A stretch of 64,000 bases of DNA from Romanomermis culicivorax (lineage: Eukaryota > Nematoda > Enoplea > Mermithida > Mermithidae). Shown here in pieces: positions 28,003 to 39,599 of the stretch (its first letter is position 1; every line of letters begins with the position of its first letter). Under the pieces are notes generated by a model. The model saw only the letters and a program-made list of their open reading frames with translations, did not search any database and was not told where the DNA came from. The position numbers were made by a program, and so were the translations under genes. The stretch covers positions 186,001-250,000 of the forward strand of contig CAWUHX010000307.1 of NCBI GenBank assembly GCA_963922205.1, given 5' to 3'.

Positions 28003-28487
28003 TTATGATTCTTTATTTTTTATCGTCGATAAGCGTTTCGTCTTTCCGACTGGCGGTCGTTCAATAGAATCCAGCGTTGGAGGCAATTTTGGTCCATAAA
28101 ATAGAGCTTCACTTCCGTTTCTTATATTTTGACTTTGTAGTTCGTTGTGTCTTGCCTGTTGTTCTGTTTTATCCGCAAAATCTTCACGGTGCATTTCCAT
28201 GAAGCCGTCATGTCGCCAACTGTGACAAACAACGCAATTCAATAACAATAAATCAATGAGAAACTAAAATGTATTCCGACTCACCGATCAGAGTTTTCAT
28301 TTTCCAGTTTGTGAAGTTGTTTCGTCCAATAAAACGGATCCTGTGAACTTTGAAACTTTTGCGTTTTTGAACGTCGAGAATTTCGCGGACTGGAATGGCC
28401 TCGCTTCAGACAAAAGCCATTTTCGCGCGCCTTCGAGGATGAAATTTCCAACTTTCGTTCTTTCCAACACTGGCTTTCTTCGATTAT
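28003..28487 (-). CDS. NKAPD1: NKAPD1-like protein, C-terminal two exons
   Basis: Exons 28487-28285 and 28219-28003 join across a 65-bp GT-AG intron (donor CG|GTGAGT, acceptor GTCACAG|T) and encode 138 residues plus stop. The first exon begins IIEESQCWKERKLE after TTTTTTTCAG. The junction creates NSDRWRHDGFMEMHREDF. As recalled, animal NKAPD1 has IQEESEMW near the N-terminus and DRWGHSGYKELYPEEF further on, in the same order. Serine, arginine and lysine are frequent between them; no enzyme motif is seen. A phase-0 upstream exon with the start codon was not found; the ORF extending upstream to 28622 reads through the acceptor and is not supported. The function of the family is poorly known. 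Confidence 0.62.
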
Positions 28488-28622
28488 CTGAAAAAAATTT
28501 GCTTGATAAGAAATGGGCTGCATATACATACTAAATGAAATCAAGTGAAGGCAGCGATTCCTATTGATTTTAGTTCTTCGAAGACTTCTAATAATTCGTA
28601 ATTCTTGAAACCAAGCTTTCAA

Positions 28623-31600
28623 ACGTCACTGCTATCATCAAATAAAAAATAGGTCAAATCTTTTTCCCCAAATCAAAAATATTTACAGACGCTTTATTTA
28701 TGAATTATTGTGCTCATTGAATAGTAATCTTGATACTTCCTGCAGAAATTTTTGACCGAAAATTGATGGTATTAACTAAGAAAATGAAAAAATGGAGAGA
28801 AATCCGCGATTTTATATTCTTTTTGATTACTAGCGAAACCCTAAAATTTTATTTTTTTTATTTGGAAATCAGTCCGACATTTTTTTCTGATTTTCGGAAT
28901 TTTAGGCCTTAAAACCTTCGATTGAGGGAAAAAGCGCTCTTCTAGATAGCATTTGAGTTTATGTCTTTCATGTATAGCACAAAAAGTACACGGTATGGAA
29001 AAAGCAGCTTCTATGTATTTATACTATTTCTATTCTTTTTCATTTTATTTGTTGACATTCTAAATAGGTAGAAATTCAATTTCCCTATGACTTAATCAAG
29101 AAACATAATGTTAAAATTTTCTGTTTAAAAACATGTCTTTATCATTTTACAAATTGAAAAAATGTACTCATACTTTCACAACTTTAAATAAATTGAAATT
29201 TCTGAAAATTTCTTTTACGATACTTCCGAATTCAAACTCGGTTTTAGTTTTAAAAAAACTGGAAAAATTGAGATTTTGACCTTGTAAAACGCACCAAAAT
29301 TCACCTTTTTCTAGAACCCCATCATTTTTCCCTTTTCCGAAAACTTTTTCGTCAAAAAGCACGATTTCGAGATAAACAATGGATGGGCGAATCCCAAGAA
29401 TTATAAAATAGAACCCGACTCAAAGCGCGGGCAAATTTTTCCGTGTTTTTTTTATTTTAGAGCCTGGAACACGTCTTTTCCTCGAAGATTTTTTCCACAT
29501 TGGAACCATACCGAAATCTTTTTAATAATCCAAATTCCTAAGGATGATTATAATATGGCCACGGACAGGGCCGTAGCCAGGAATTTTTTTAGGGGGGGCG
29601 GACAGAGCAAAAATATTTTTTGAAAATTTTCAGGTTTTTACACTTTAAAAGGCTGAAAAATTAATTTTCCCATAACAATGATAAAATTGGAATTAAACTA
29701 ATAGATTGTTATACCTTTCTTATTTCGGCGCAGCGCCAAAAAAATTTTCAGATTTTTGTGTTCCAAAATGCTGGAAAATGAATGTTTACAACAATTTTTC
29801 CTATATAGGAGCTCTAAATTTACAGTCTTAAAATGACGTTTTCATCAGTTTTCAATGGGGATTGAAAAGGCTCACGTTTCAAAATTTTTGGAAAACTCCA
29901 AACGAAGTAAGAGAATAAAATTTTAAGAAGTGATCAAAAACCTAAATCATCAGCAAAATATTGGCTCTTAATTAGTAAAAGAAGAGATGAAGTGAATCAG
30001 TTGATAGAAACTGATGGAAGTTAGCTAGTAAAGTGGAAGTAGATATGCCGCGCTTGATAGGGAACAATGACTATTATACTCAGGAACGGCGCGAAGCGCC
30101 AGCAAATTTTGAGGGTTTGACCTTCTGAAGTTCACCACATTGCATCATTTCGGTTTTTAAATCAAAAAAGTTTTCCCACTGTGAGAAACATGCCCAACAT
30201 TTTGTCTTGTAACTAATAAAATAAGAGATGAGGTAATTCAGTTGATTGAAACTGTTGAAGTTTAACTAGTAAGTCGAAGTAGATATGATAATGGCCGTGC
30301 CTGATTGAAAATAATGACTGTTATACTCATTGACCGGCGCGAAGCGCCGGAAAATTTTGAGATTTTTCTCAGTGATAGGCACAAAATCGACACAAAGTTA
30401 CAAGGGGGTGGCGGCCGCCCCCCGCCCCCCCCCCTAAATACGGCCTTGGCCACGGATGCTTTTTTATGAACTTTAGGAGCATACCCAAACATTCTAATGT
30501 TTTTGGAGTCAGTAACCTGCAAAAACGAGGAAAAAACAAAGAAAAATCTAATCAGGTCAGTCTCATTGTGCTGATGAACGACAAAATTAGTGTTCTGCAG
30601 CAGTTGAAAGCATATTCACGATTCTCATGAATTCATCTGTTACTGACATTTTTATGATTCTGATTGAAAAATTGAGAGATAAATTGAAATCAAACCAATA
30701 TGGATTATAATCTATGATGATCGTGATTTTTTAACATTTGGTGAAAGAGATCAAAAACTTTGTTTTTATTTTCGTGAAATCGTTTTCCCGCTCAAGAATG
30801 TCATCAGACGCTTTAATTATGTTTTTTGACCTTTCTGAACATTCTTTTAAATATATATCTGAAGACAGTAATTTATCAATCTTAATTATATATCAATAGA
30901 GATTGTTTTCGAATGATCTTAAGCATAAAAAAGCGCGGCAGGTATTTTATTTTAGATTCGAATATGAGTAATTTCTACAAAATTTTGCATTTTAATATTC
31001 TAAAAGGCTCGAAAATTATATTTTCTGCATTTATTTTTTGAATAAAACGTCAAATTTTTCAGTGCATTCAACGATCTTTCAGTCAGGCAAACTAAAATTC
31101 AAAAAACTGGGCAGGCAATAAAGAATTTGGATTCTTCAACGAACAAGAACTTCAGCCATTGCCCTATGCTGATGATGTTTTAATCATTTTCCAAATGCAA
31201 AAAGTTTATGTTCACAAAAGTCAAAATCTGTCAAGGATCGCAGAAAGATTTCGTGAAAATAATCGAGAAAAATCCTGATTCTCGTCAAATACGTCAAAAA
31301 ACAATACAACATCATACATCTATCCAAAATACGTTGAAATTTAAAAGTTATGAGCTCAAGTTACGATGACATTTTCTAAACGCGCACTAGAAGTAATACT
31401 ATGAATTATAAATCCTTCAAAATCCGGCGCAGAACGCCGGAAAATTGTCAGCATTTTCTATATAGAAACGCATGAAATGCATCTCGGGACAGGAAACCCT
31501 ATAACTTAATCAAAAGGGCCGTCATGGTTGCACTGTGCAACTTGGCAATAAATTTGGTTGCCGTGCAGTTTTTGAGCTAAAACATGGTTTTTGGCACACA

Positions 31601-31700
31601 AAAAATATGGAATGGTACGAAAAATTTTGAGCGTTTGTGCCAATTGGAACAAACTTTTAGACAGGTCAAAGACTAAATTTCCTCGATTTTTATGCATTTT
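28623..31700. repeat. Old dispersed repeats, no gene
   Basis: Several partial copies of the repeat seen at 1310-1690 and 19290-19500. GC-rich hairpins occur at 29726-29737, 30087-30100, 30334-30350 and 31424-31440, most beside AAAATTTT. A run of C and G at 30405-30440 looks like a MITE end. No conserved protein motifs. Confidence 0.5.
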
Positions 31701-31995
31701 AGGAGCTGGATGGGGGACCCCCCACCTTTGTCGAATCCTACACCTAAATTGCGGAACCCCCTCCCCCCCCCAACTTGGCCAACCCTACACCCAACCCCAT
31801 ATATACTTGTAAAAGGTCCGACCAGTTGAGGGGGGTAAAAAAAAGCCGAAAATTTCCCCAGAAGAGGCCAAAATAGGCACTTTTTTGCTAATTTTTAAAA
31901 TTTTTCCAAGTTGGGAGTGGAGTTGAGGGAGAGTTGGGTATAGGGTTGGCCAAGTTAGGCGTGGGGTCCCCCCATACCTGTAAGAGGTCCATACC

Positions 31996-32259
31996 CATAC
32001 ATGCTAGATAGGGGAGTAGGGGGGATAAACCCCCATACCTGGAACCCTGGCCACCCTCCCCCTGGCCAAAAAAATCGTCTAACACCCCTACCTGAACTTT
32101 TTCCAAGACAGCTTTTTTATGATTTTTGTGCATATTTTGTATGAAAAACAGGCTTGCAGAACTTTTTTCTGTTTTTTTTTTGCTCACCCACCCCCTCTAA
32201 CCCCCAGGAGAAAAAATCGATGGACCCTCCCATTGGAAAATTCTTGCCGTGCATGTCTG
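31996..32259 (+). mobile_element. hAT-like MITE, family E, copy 3
   Basis: 264 bp, ends CATACATGCTAGATAGGGG and CTTGCCGTGCATGTCTG, flanked by a perfect 8-bp duplication TCCATACC (31988-31995 and 32260-32267). The right duplication overlaps the terminal CATACCTGTAATTGG of a family C element, so it inserted into another MITE. Confidence 0.88.
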
Positions 32260-32767
32260 TCCATACCTGTAATTGGGGGCCAACCATATACACAACCCTC
32301 CCCAGACTTGAAAAAATGGGAAAATTTATTTCGGGCGCATCGCGCCCGAAATGAATTTGCCCTCCATTCATACCATTAATAGTCATTCTTTAATTATTAC
32401 AGGCGAAATAGAAGCGCGGAAAGAAAAAATGACGAAATTTGAACGACCGGTTCAAATTCTGCAGGGTATTTTGCGATAAAATTCACATATAACTATTTTC
32501 AGACTTTTATAAGATTTTCAGACCATGTTGAAAATATTACCCTTTATTGTCGAAAGTCAAGGAATTTAGAAATCTAATTTTAGTTTAGTATTTCAATAAT
32601 TTCGATTTTCATCGATTTCTGTAATCAGTGAGTAGACATTTATTTTTCCTTTAAAATTTTCCTTAGACTTAAGGGTACAGCCAGCGCTGTTGAGGCTCTT
32701 CCAAATGAAGTTGTTAGTTTAAATAGTATCGAGGGTCTTAAAGGAATATAGTGTTGATACTTTCTGG

Positions 32768-32840
32768 GGAAATTGTGTAGTGGTACACGTATTAAGTCCA
32801 TAGGGTGGTGGGCCAGGTTCGATTCTTGATGTAGGTAGAG
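32768..32840 (+). repeat. tRNA-derived sequence (SINE-like or tRNA pseudogene)
   Basis: An A-box-like GTGTAGTGGTACACG at 32775 and a perfect B-box-like GGTTCGATTCT at 32816-32826 are spaced about as in a tRNA gene. The acceptor stems do not pair well, so it is not a working tRNA. Reverse-strand translation gives the kind of spurious ORF often annotated over SINEs. Confidence 0.55.
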
Positions 32841-33143
32841 TTTTTCTGTAGGGGCCATTCCGCGCTTTGAAAATGTGCTAATTGACTTTCTCAAGTGTCA
32901 AACTAATTGAAAAAGCTCAATTTGAGCAAATTTGAGAGTTTGAGCTAAAATATACTCGTTCCGAAAAAATTGGCAAAAAAGCGCCTTTTTTGGGAAAAAT
33001 TTTGACTTTTTTCGACCCTCTCCCCCAAAATTTCGGGTTTACCCCCCCCCCCCCCCCGCAACTGGTCGGACCTCTTACAGGTATGAAGAGGTCCGACCAG
33101 TTGGGGGGAGAGTAAACCAAAAATTTTGGGGTGGGGGTAACAA

Positions 33144-33337
33144 CATACCTATAAGAGGTCCGACCAGTTGGGGGGGGGGGGGGAATAAATCCGAAATTTT
33201 GGGGAAGGGGGTCGAAAAAAGTCGAAATTTTTCCCAAAAAAGGCTAATTTCTCCCAAACTGGTGGGGGGGGGTTGGGTATATGGTTGGCCAAGTTGGGGG
33301 GTCCTCCCCCGACCCCGGCCCCCTAATTACAGGTATG
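33144..33337. mobile_element. hAT-like MITE, family C, copy nested in family C
   Basis: 194 bp, ends CATACCTATAAGAGG and CCTAATTACAGGTATG, flanked by a perfect 8-bp duplication GGTAACAA (33136-33143 and 33338-33345). The flanks continue as another family C copy from about 33080 to 33515. Confidence 0.88.
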
Positions 33338-33844
33338 GGTAACAACATTTCCAGAATTTTGGGGAGGGGAGTCGAAAAACCCCCAAAAAAGTCGGAAAAA
33401 TATCGAAAGTTTTCCCAAAAAAGCAACTTTTTGCCTAATTTTTTCCAAGTTTGGAGGGTTGGGTTGGGTATAGGGTTGACCAGGTTGGGGGTGGGGGTCC
33501 TCCACAATTACAGGTATGAGTCCCCCTAGCCCCTCCCTCAATTATAGGCATCCCCAACTCTCCACCCCCACAAACTCGGAAAAATGTAGAAAAAGGCAGC
33601 TTTTCTGACCTTTTTGGGTAAAATTCTTGAAATTTTTTCTACTTTTTGGGATCTTTTCTACACCGGAAATTTTGGGACCCACACACACACCCACCTCAAA
33701 ATTTGGGTTTACCAATTACCCCTATCCCAACTGGTTGGACCAGTGTTTTTTTTGTGCCAAAACTGGTCAAACATTGATTTTCCTTGTTTTTAGACGTTTT
33801 AGGGGCTGAAAACGCAAAAATATTTCGGCGCTTCGCGCCGAGTC

Positions 33845-34205
33845 AATGAATATAATATTTCCTATTTATATATTTGACCCGAACGTGAACGATTTCTCTT
33901 TCGAACAGTGTATTGGTATTGTTTCAGCAAAGTTTTATAGGATGTCAATGACTGATGAATGAAAGAAATTCTGAATATTCTCTGTTAATTCAGTCAGATT
34001 CGGATTCGAAGCTGAAATTTTTACTTTTTGTGTTTGATTAATTCTAATAGAAAAATCGATATCGTTGGTGATGGTACAATGTCTTGATCGAAAATTCACG
34101 CAGTTTTCGTTTTCACATTTTTTTAAAATACATAAACATAAGGTGTAGATAATTCATATTCGTAGTCGAAAATTGAACCAATTTGAAGTTCCTAAACAAT
34201 TCTAG
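33845..34205. repeat. Dispersed repeat, copy 2 (paralog of 1-540)
   Basis: Collinear with 1-540 but without the 181-bp family A MITE: around 33900-33920 the sequence runs TTTCGAACAGTGTATTGG uninterrupted. It begins directly after the GC hairpin at 33826-33840. Confidence 0.7.
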
Positions 34206-34886
34206 AGTATTTAAATTTTGTTAGCGTTCTATTTCTTTTAGAGTCGTCGTGAACTACTTTCTTGCGCAGTTTTTTCTTATCTCACTGACTGACATGGTTT
34301 AGCTGAAAAATAGGTTGGGCACGATTTTTACAAAAAATTAATCCGTAAACGTTAACTTTTTTATCAAACTTTTGGCCTAAAACTTTCCCACAGTTTTCGG
34401 CATGTTTCTAGCAGAAAATTTTTTTTGTGCCATTGGCACAAATTTTTTTGGCCTCTTGTGCCAATTGGCACAAATGTCCGTGCACAAAAAAAACGCTGGG
34501 TCGGACGGACGGACGGACCTCTGATTGGGTGTAAACAGTAACAACGAAACGAACGTATGGCAGATAATTCACAATCACCTTATTTCGATTGTTGACGTGC
34601 GACATAGTGTTTTTTAAAAATATTTTACTGGATGATGCCAACATTTTGACGTAAATAGATCCACGAAATTGGGTTAGATAACGGCGGCGGCGCACACGCA
34701 CGGCGCTACAGGGATTTTATCAACAGTATAATAGATCCAACTTATAGAAATTTCCTGAATCAGCAAACATGATTCTTGATATATTATAAATGACAATTTC
34801 ATTGCAGGCCATCCAGCAGATAAAGCTAATTGAAGTAATGACTCGTTATTATCTATTTGAATATATTTATTGTATATTCGAATATA
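34206..34886. other. Downstream flank of the GPCR gene
   Basis: Includes a (GGAC)n microsatellite at about 34501-34518 and a short GGCGGCGGCG patch at 34683-34692. The reverse ORF at 34408-34701 runs through these repeats and shows no motif. Confidence 0.45.
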
Positions 34887-34892
34887 TTTATT
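34887..34892 (-). promoter_or_regulatory. Polyadenylation signal of the GPCR gene
   Basis: AATAAA on the minus strand (TTTATT on the plus strand) starting about 28 nt after the stop codon of the gene ending at 34920. Confidence 0.55.
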
Positions 34893-34919
34893 TACAAAAT
34901 GAATATGAGACAGTGTGTC

Positions 34920-37900
34920 TCAATCTTCTTCGGTGCAACGTTCGGGAATGACGGGCAATTCAACATATTCCCGTTCATTGTACGTGTTGTACTCGGATTT
35001 TTCGTTGCTGCGATTAAATACGGATGAGGATCCATTTTGACCACCGCCGAAAACTATACGTTTCCCGCTTCTGCTTTTTTTATCCCTGATCGTCGGCCCG
35101 GTCGTCGTTTCGCGTCCCCGACCAACGCATTGTAAAACCATACGCCAAATTTCTTGCCTAAATTTGGCGCTCATCGAACAGTACAGCATAAAATTTACTG
35201 TGCTATTCACCAAACTCAATAAATCTAAAGCGTCGCCAATCAGTCGATAAGCGTGAAAAACAGCTTTGTCGAACGAACTACCGATCAACAAAACGCCCTG
35301 GGGCAATTCGGTGAGCCAAAAAATAAAAACGATGGACAAAAGAATGACCGTCGTTCGGTCGGCGCCTGTTATCAACGAAGAACTAGAAGCCGAGGGCGGA
35401 GGATCCGCCGGCGACAAATTTTTACGAGCGATCAATTTTCGACGACTTTTCGTACTGGTCACTATAACTTGCACCAAAAGTGCCATGAAAACAGTCAATA
35501 AAAAACAGGGCACGATTTTGGACGTTATACCGTTGATCCAAAAAGTGAAATTTTCGTAATACGTATTCCAAAAATCCGGCGATACGATTTCGTAACGGTC
35601 GAAAAACGCGACTCGTTGAGCAATATTGCTGATATTTTTGTATCGGTCGGGGAAATGGGACGATGAAAGATTTTCATATTGTTGAAGCGGTGCTCGAAAC
35701 GGGCACACCTCGGCGGCAACCTTTTTTATGGTGTTGCGCATGAAATTGGGTATACAAAAAATTGCGACGACGATAGTAGCTCCTGAGAGAACGAGCAAAA
35801 ATTTAGAAAAAATTACATACGAAATTCCAATCAAGTTCATTAGGTGCCAAAGAATATCATCTTCTTGCAATGTTTCTCAATCAAAATTCTGAACGCCATA
35901 TTCTGCTTTATACTATCCTGCGTTATCCGTTATACTAACCAGATGGCGGTTGCATCAGCGACTTTTTAGCTTCCCTAGCCCGTTCCTCGAAGTGACATCT
36001 TCTACTATCCATAAATAACATTCAATGAAATCTATAGTCTGTTATTTTTTATCAAATTTTTATCTAAATCAAAAATTCTTGACGAAAATAAATACTATCT
36101 TTAAAGTTGTTCGCACCGAAATATTACAGTAGAATTTTTACCCGAACATTTTTAAGGATTAGGTAAATGGATGCCCACATTTGCTCTCCTACAGGAATTG
36201 TGGTTCAACAGGAAATCACAAAAGTATGGAATAGAACTTGCTCTACGTTTTCCTCTTTCAGAAGCATTCAAAAAATGAATTTAACTCATATTTTTTATAG
36301 GATTTTTTTTGTTAAAAAGAAAGGTAACGACAGAAAAATAAAACTATATTTCTGAAAATCCTGAAAAAAAGAAACAAAAAGTGGCTCAAAATGAGAAGAA
36401 AATAAAAGGGAATAAGTCAATAAAGGAAAAAACAAACAAAAAACATGCATGTAGATATGCTATTAATAAACAAAACAGAATCAAAAGTGGTCATGTCGTG
36501 ATAGAGTCATAATGTCAGAAATGTGGCGATTGGTGCCAAAGTGTGTGACAAACAGCATCCACCAGATCGAAATGGAGGACCAAATGGGCCATGCGCCAAT
36601 ACGTCTAACCCGCCCAATCTCCATTTTCCGATAACTTCTCAGAAAATTCGTCATTTTTAGAATCTGTTGTGATACGTCGCTGTTTTGAGAATCGCCGCAT
36701 TGAGTCTCGCTATTTTGAGTTTCGCTGTTGTGTGTTTCGCTGAATAGGGGTGAAACCATTTAGGATACATTTTTTGAAAACCGACCAAATACGTCAAAAA
36801 TTAGAGCAACCTAAAAACTTAATATACGGTAAATTGATGCGCTATGAACTATAAGTGGAGCTCTCTGTTCAAAATTGAAAATTCGTGAAGGTATTGAGGA
36901 TCAAACTTCGAAATCTTCGACTTGAAATGAATATTTGACGGAATGTAAATCTGCTGACTGTAATATTATATGCAAATACGATTCAAGAAAATCTGTGAAA
37001 TCAAAAATTGCTGATTGCCAGTTGAAATCTTCCAATGCTGCCATGTGGAAATTTCCGGTTTCCGGTTTTCAATTCTTCCACGCTTTTATAATTTTCTCCG
37101 TCTTGGTTATGTATTCAAAACGATCAGAACCTCTTTTCAACCTCTGAAATGCTTTACTGGCACAAAAAATCGTCTCTCAATTCCTCCTGCGAAACCAACT
37201 TACGTAATGCACTCCTTACGTTCGAGCTATTGCGCAGTAGAACATAGATATTACTGTAGTTTTTTCAAACTTGAAACTTCTTATACTGATGTGTTTGTCA
37301 GATCTACATTTTTACCACTCCCACGTTTTTCCATGCACTTTCATAAAAAATTCTATCTATCTAATCAATTTAGACGTGTGTTATTAATTTATAAGAACGT
37401 GTTTACGCACGACTAATTCACTAATTTTGTTGGTGTTTCCCAAACGTACAAAAAAACAATTTACGATGGAAGATGCAGAAAAACGTTCTCAACCCGATTT
37501 AAAATATTCAGTATATATACCTCAATTATGTAATAAAAATGTCAGTTATTATTGGACAAGCTAAGCAACGGGTAATTCTAAGAAAACTTAATATTTAATC
37601 ATGTTTTACGAATACCGGGTGATCAGAACCCATATCAAAACAAAAGGCTAAACGCAACAGAAAATTCGAACAAGAGTTTTGTACTGCAGTGATTTTTTGA
37701 ATTTTCAGGTCAAAATTCGAATTTTTATTTCAAATGCCAGCGAATTCGAATTGCTGCTTGAATTCTACATCCTGTGATAATCCGATCATCAGCGGATTGA
37801 TCAGAATTTGGGGTTCTGAATATCATCTGTGCCGTAACTAAAAGTTGTGAAAAAGGCATTCCTACTATGTGGCATATTAAAGGTGATCAAAGTTATGGAA

Positions 37901-39456
37901 AAATAGGTTATACCGTGCAGGAAATCAGTTGAACAGACACACCGCAAAGGTAGGAAATTTAAGTATGAATTTGACTTCTTTGCATTAACTTAATTGTTTT
38001 TCAAAAAAAACTGAGCTAGTGTGATTAACGTGGTATCCAAATTTTCTGTTCTTGATAGCAGAAACAAATTGTAGTCTAGAACAGGATTGCTCAGACGTCG
38101 TAAATCTTCTCCCCGTGTTCCAAAATTGTATAGCTTCCATGTTAAATTCTGGCAGTGATCAGTACAGGCGGTGTAGAATTCGACATACATTTTGAATATC
38201 AAGAAACGTTGAGAAATTAAGGTCCAAATGACGAAGAATTGGCTTGAGGGTAATTCGGGACAATGGAACAACAGAAGCTATCCCGTAATCGTATGACAAA
38301 AGTTGGCCTAGACTATACAATGGCATTTTTTGGTGAAAGTTTAGCCCACAAAATAGCCCTGAGGACACAAAGAGAATATTTTTTGATCACAATAATAGGG
38401 TGAGGAAGGAAGATAGGCTAAAATAGGATAAAATTGATAGAAGTTTAATTGCAAATTGAAAAGATTCGATCGAGTCCGGATTAGGATATCCATTTGAAAA
38501 GATAACTAAAAAACTGCAGTTATTTGAGTTGTGCATCAGAAAGCTAATATACTGCGTTGTCATGTTCCATGTTGTTTTAGAAAACCCTTGGCCTGAGCTG
38601 CAGTTATTTAAGGTGCACCCATACTTTTTGTCGTCGACTTTGCATACCTAAAAATCGAAATCTACGGCAATGTCACGATCAACATCTTACAGTAGAAATG
38701 ATAAAGAATATTGACTCTTCTGAAAAGCCATCAAAAAATTATGTACGAAAGCGCACTTATATCGATATTGTCATCCTTGATAAGTCTGTGAATTTTAAAA
38801 GGTGTGTGTGAAACTACAATATTGCCTGTTGATCGTCGAACCTGGAAAAACTTTCACAAACCTATAATATGCCAGATTCCCGACTTGATCTCGTTCTGAG
38901 TCATGCTCACGTTCCTGCCGCCGCTCCTCATTCCTACGTTGGCGCCTCCCGAATAGATGACCCTGACCCTCATATAGGCCAAAACGACCGTCAAGTATAG
39001 GCTAAGAGCGTGCAAAAATACGCTGATGTCCGCGTGCACCAAAACAAACACGTTCCACGTGTATCCGTAGAAAAAGAACGTGGACCAATCGCAAGGATTT
39101 TGTTGGTCCTTGTGGTCGTTTCGGGTGTGGATCGAGCGGCCCATCACGTAAATCAAATTCGTAAAATCGGTCAGCAAGTCCGTCAAGGCTATCGAGGCCA
39201 AAATGACGTGCACGGCGCCGTGGCCCCCTTGGCTTAACATGTTGGGCCGAAGGAGTACGGTCATTAACAGCAAATTACCCAAAAGTCCCACAACGCAAAT
39301 AACTGAACTCAATGTGACGTGCAAATTTCGGGAGTAGAAAAGGAATAACGGTTCCCAGGAACCTAGCGAGGCGCCGTGGTCGTCGTTGAAATCCACGCAC
39401 AAGGTATGGTTGTCTTTTGAAGCTGTATCGTTCATACGACACCAAAATGTGGACAT
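34920..39456 (-). CDS. Rhodopsin-class peptide GPCR, DMSR/myosuppressin-receptor type
   Basis: Two coding exons, 39456-38862 and 35782-34920, join in phase 1 across a 3,079-bp GT-AG intron and encode 485 residues. The acceptor TTCTCTCAG|GA was chosen because it completes transmembrane 4 (IWHIIGATIVVAIFCIPNFM). Helices: 1 ICVVGLLGNLLLMTVLL, 2 VILASIALTDLLTDFTNLIY, 3 FLHALSLYLTVVLAYMRVRV, 5 IVPCFLLTVFMALLVQVI, 6 VILLSIVFIFWLTELPQGVL, 7 LDLLSLVNSTVNFMLYCSMS. The TELPQG and NSTVNFMLYC signatures fit receptors for FMRFamide-like and myosuppressin peptides. The usual DRY is replaced by MRV after helix 3 and NPxxY is absent, as in that family. The N-terminus has NDT and NHT glycosylation sites. Expected role: Gi/o-coupled neuropeptide receptor at the plasma membrane. 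The ligand cannot be told. Confidence 0.88.
36365..36763. mobile_element. Truncated foldback element in the GPCR intron
   Basis: Matches 27304-27666: shared words include GGGAATAAGTCAATAAAGGA and AAACATGCATGTAGATATG, and it ends in the terminus GCTGAATAGGGGTGAAACC. The left arm with the tandem array is missing. The reverse ORF with repeated SETQ units is a translation of the tandem units. Confidence 0.75.
36764..38861. other. Remainder of the GPCR intron
   Basis: AT-rich, several ORFs of 60-130 codons on both strands without recognisable motifs (for example 37015-37416). No RNA gene seen. Confidence 0.4.
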
Positions 39457-39495
39457 TATTATTTGAGGAACCCTGTTGACTTTTGGTACTTTGTA

Positions 39496-39498
39496 CCT
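39496..39498 (-). promoter_or_regulatory. Splice acceptor 40 nt upstream of the GPCR start codon
   Basis: ATATTTTCAG|GTAC on the minus strand (AG at 39498-39497, first exon base 39496). The stretch to the ATG at 39456 is 40 nt. It could receive a 5' UTR exon or, as is common in nematodes, a trans-spliced leader; the sequence cannot decide. Confidence 0.4.
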
Positions 39499-39599
39499 GA
39501 AAATATGCAGGCTGACAATATATGCCGATGACTTCATAGAATTCATCAAAATCAACTGACGAAGTAATTTTTGACAAAAATACATGCTACTAACACTTT

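Larger units (their letters stand above)
31700..33810. repeat. Cluster of nested C/G-rich hAT-like MITEs
   Basis: At least five family C termini (CATACCTGTAAT or CCTCTTACAGGTATG types) and one family E element fall within 2.1 kb. The words GGTCCGACCAGTTGGGG and its reverse recur. Two insertions are exactly delimited by 8-bp duplications and listed separately. Proline- and glycine-rich ORFs across this stretch are low-complexity and are not genes. Confidence 0.75.

Noticed and set aside
28488..28622. Upstream extension of the NKAPD1-like ORF
   Set aside because: TTTTTTTCAG at 28488-28497 marks an acceptor; the upstream residues do not resemble the family. An apparent 44-bp intron (GTATGT donor) fails because the required upstream frame has a stop.
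32640..32894. 84-codon reverse ORF
   Set aside because: It overlaps the tRNA-like A and B boxes; such ORFs are a common artefact over SINEs and tRNA pseudogenes.
31888..33541. Many 60-106 codon Gly/Pro-rich ORFs on both strands
   Set aside because: All lie in C/G-rich MITE termini; both strands are open together and the compositions are low-complexity.
36481..36759. 92-codon ORF with repeated SETQ-like units
   Set aside because: It is the reverse translation of the tandem units of the foldback element, not a repeat protein.
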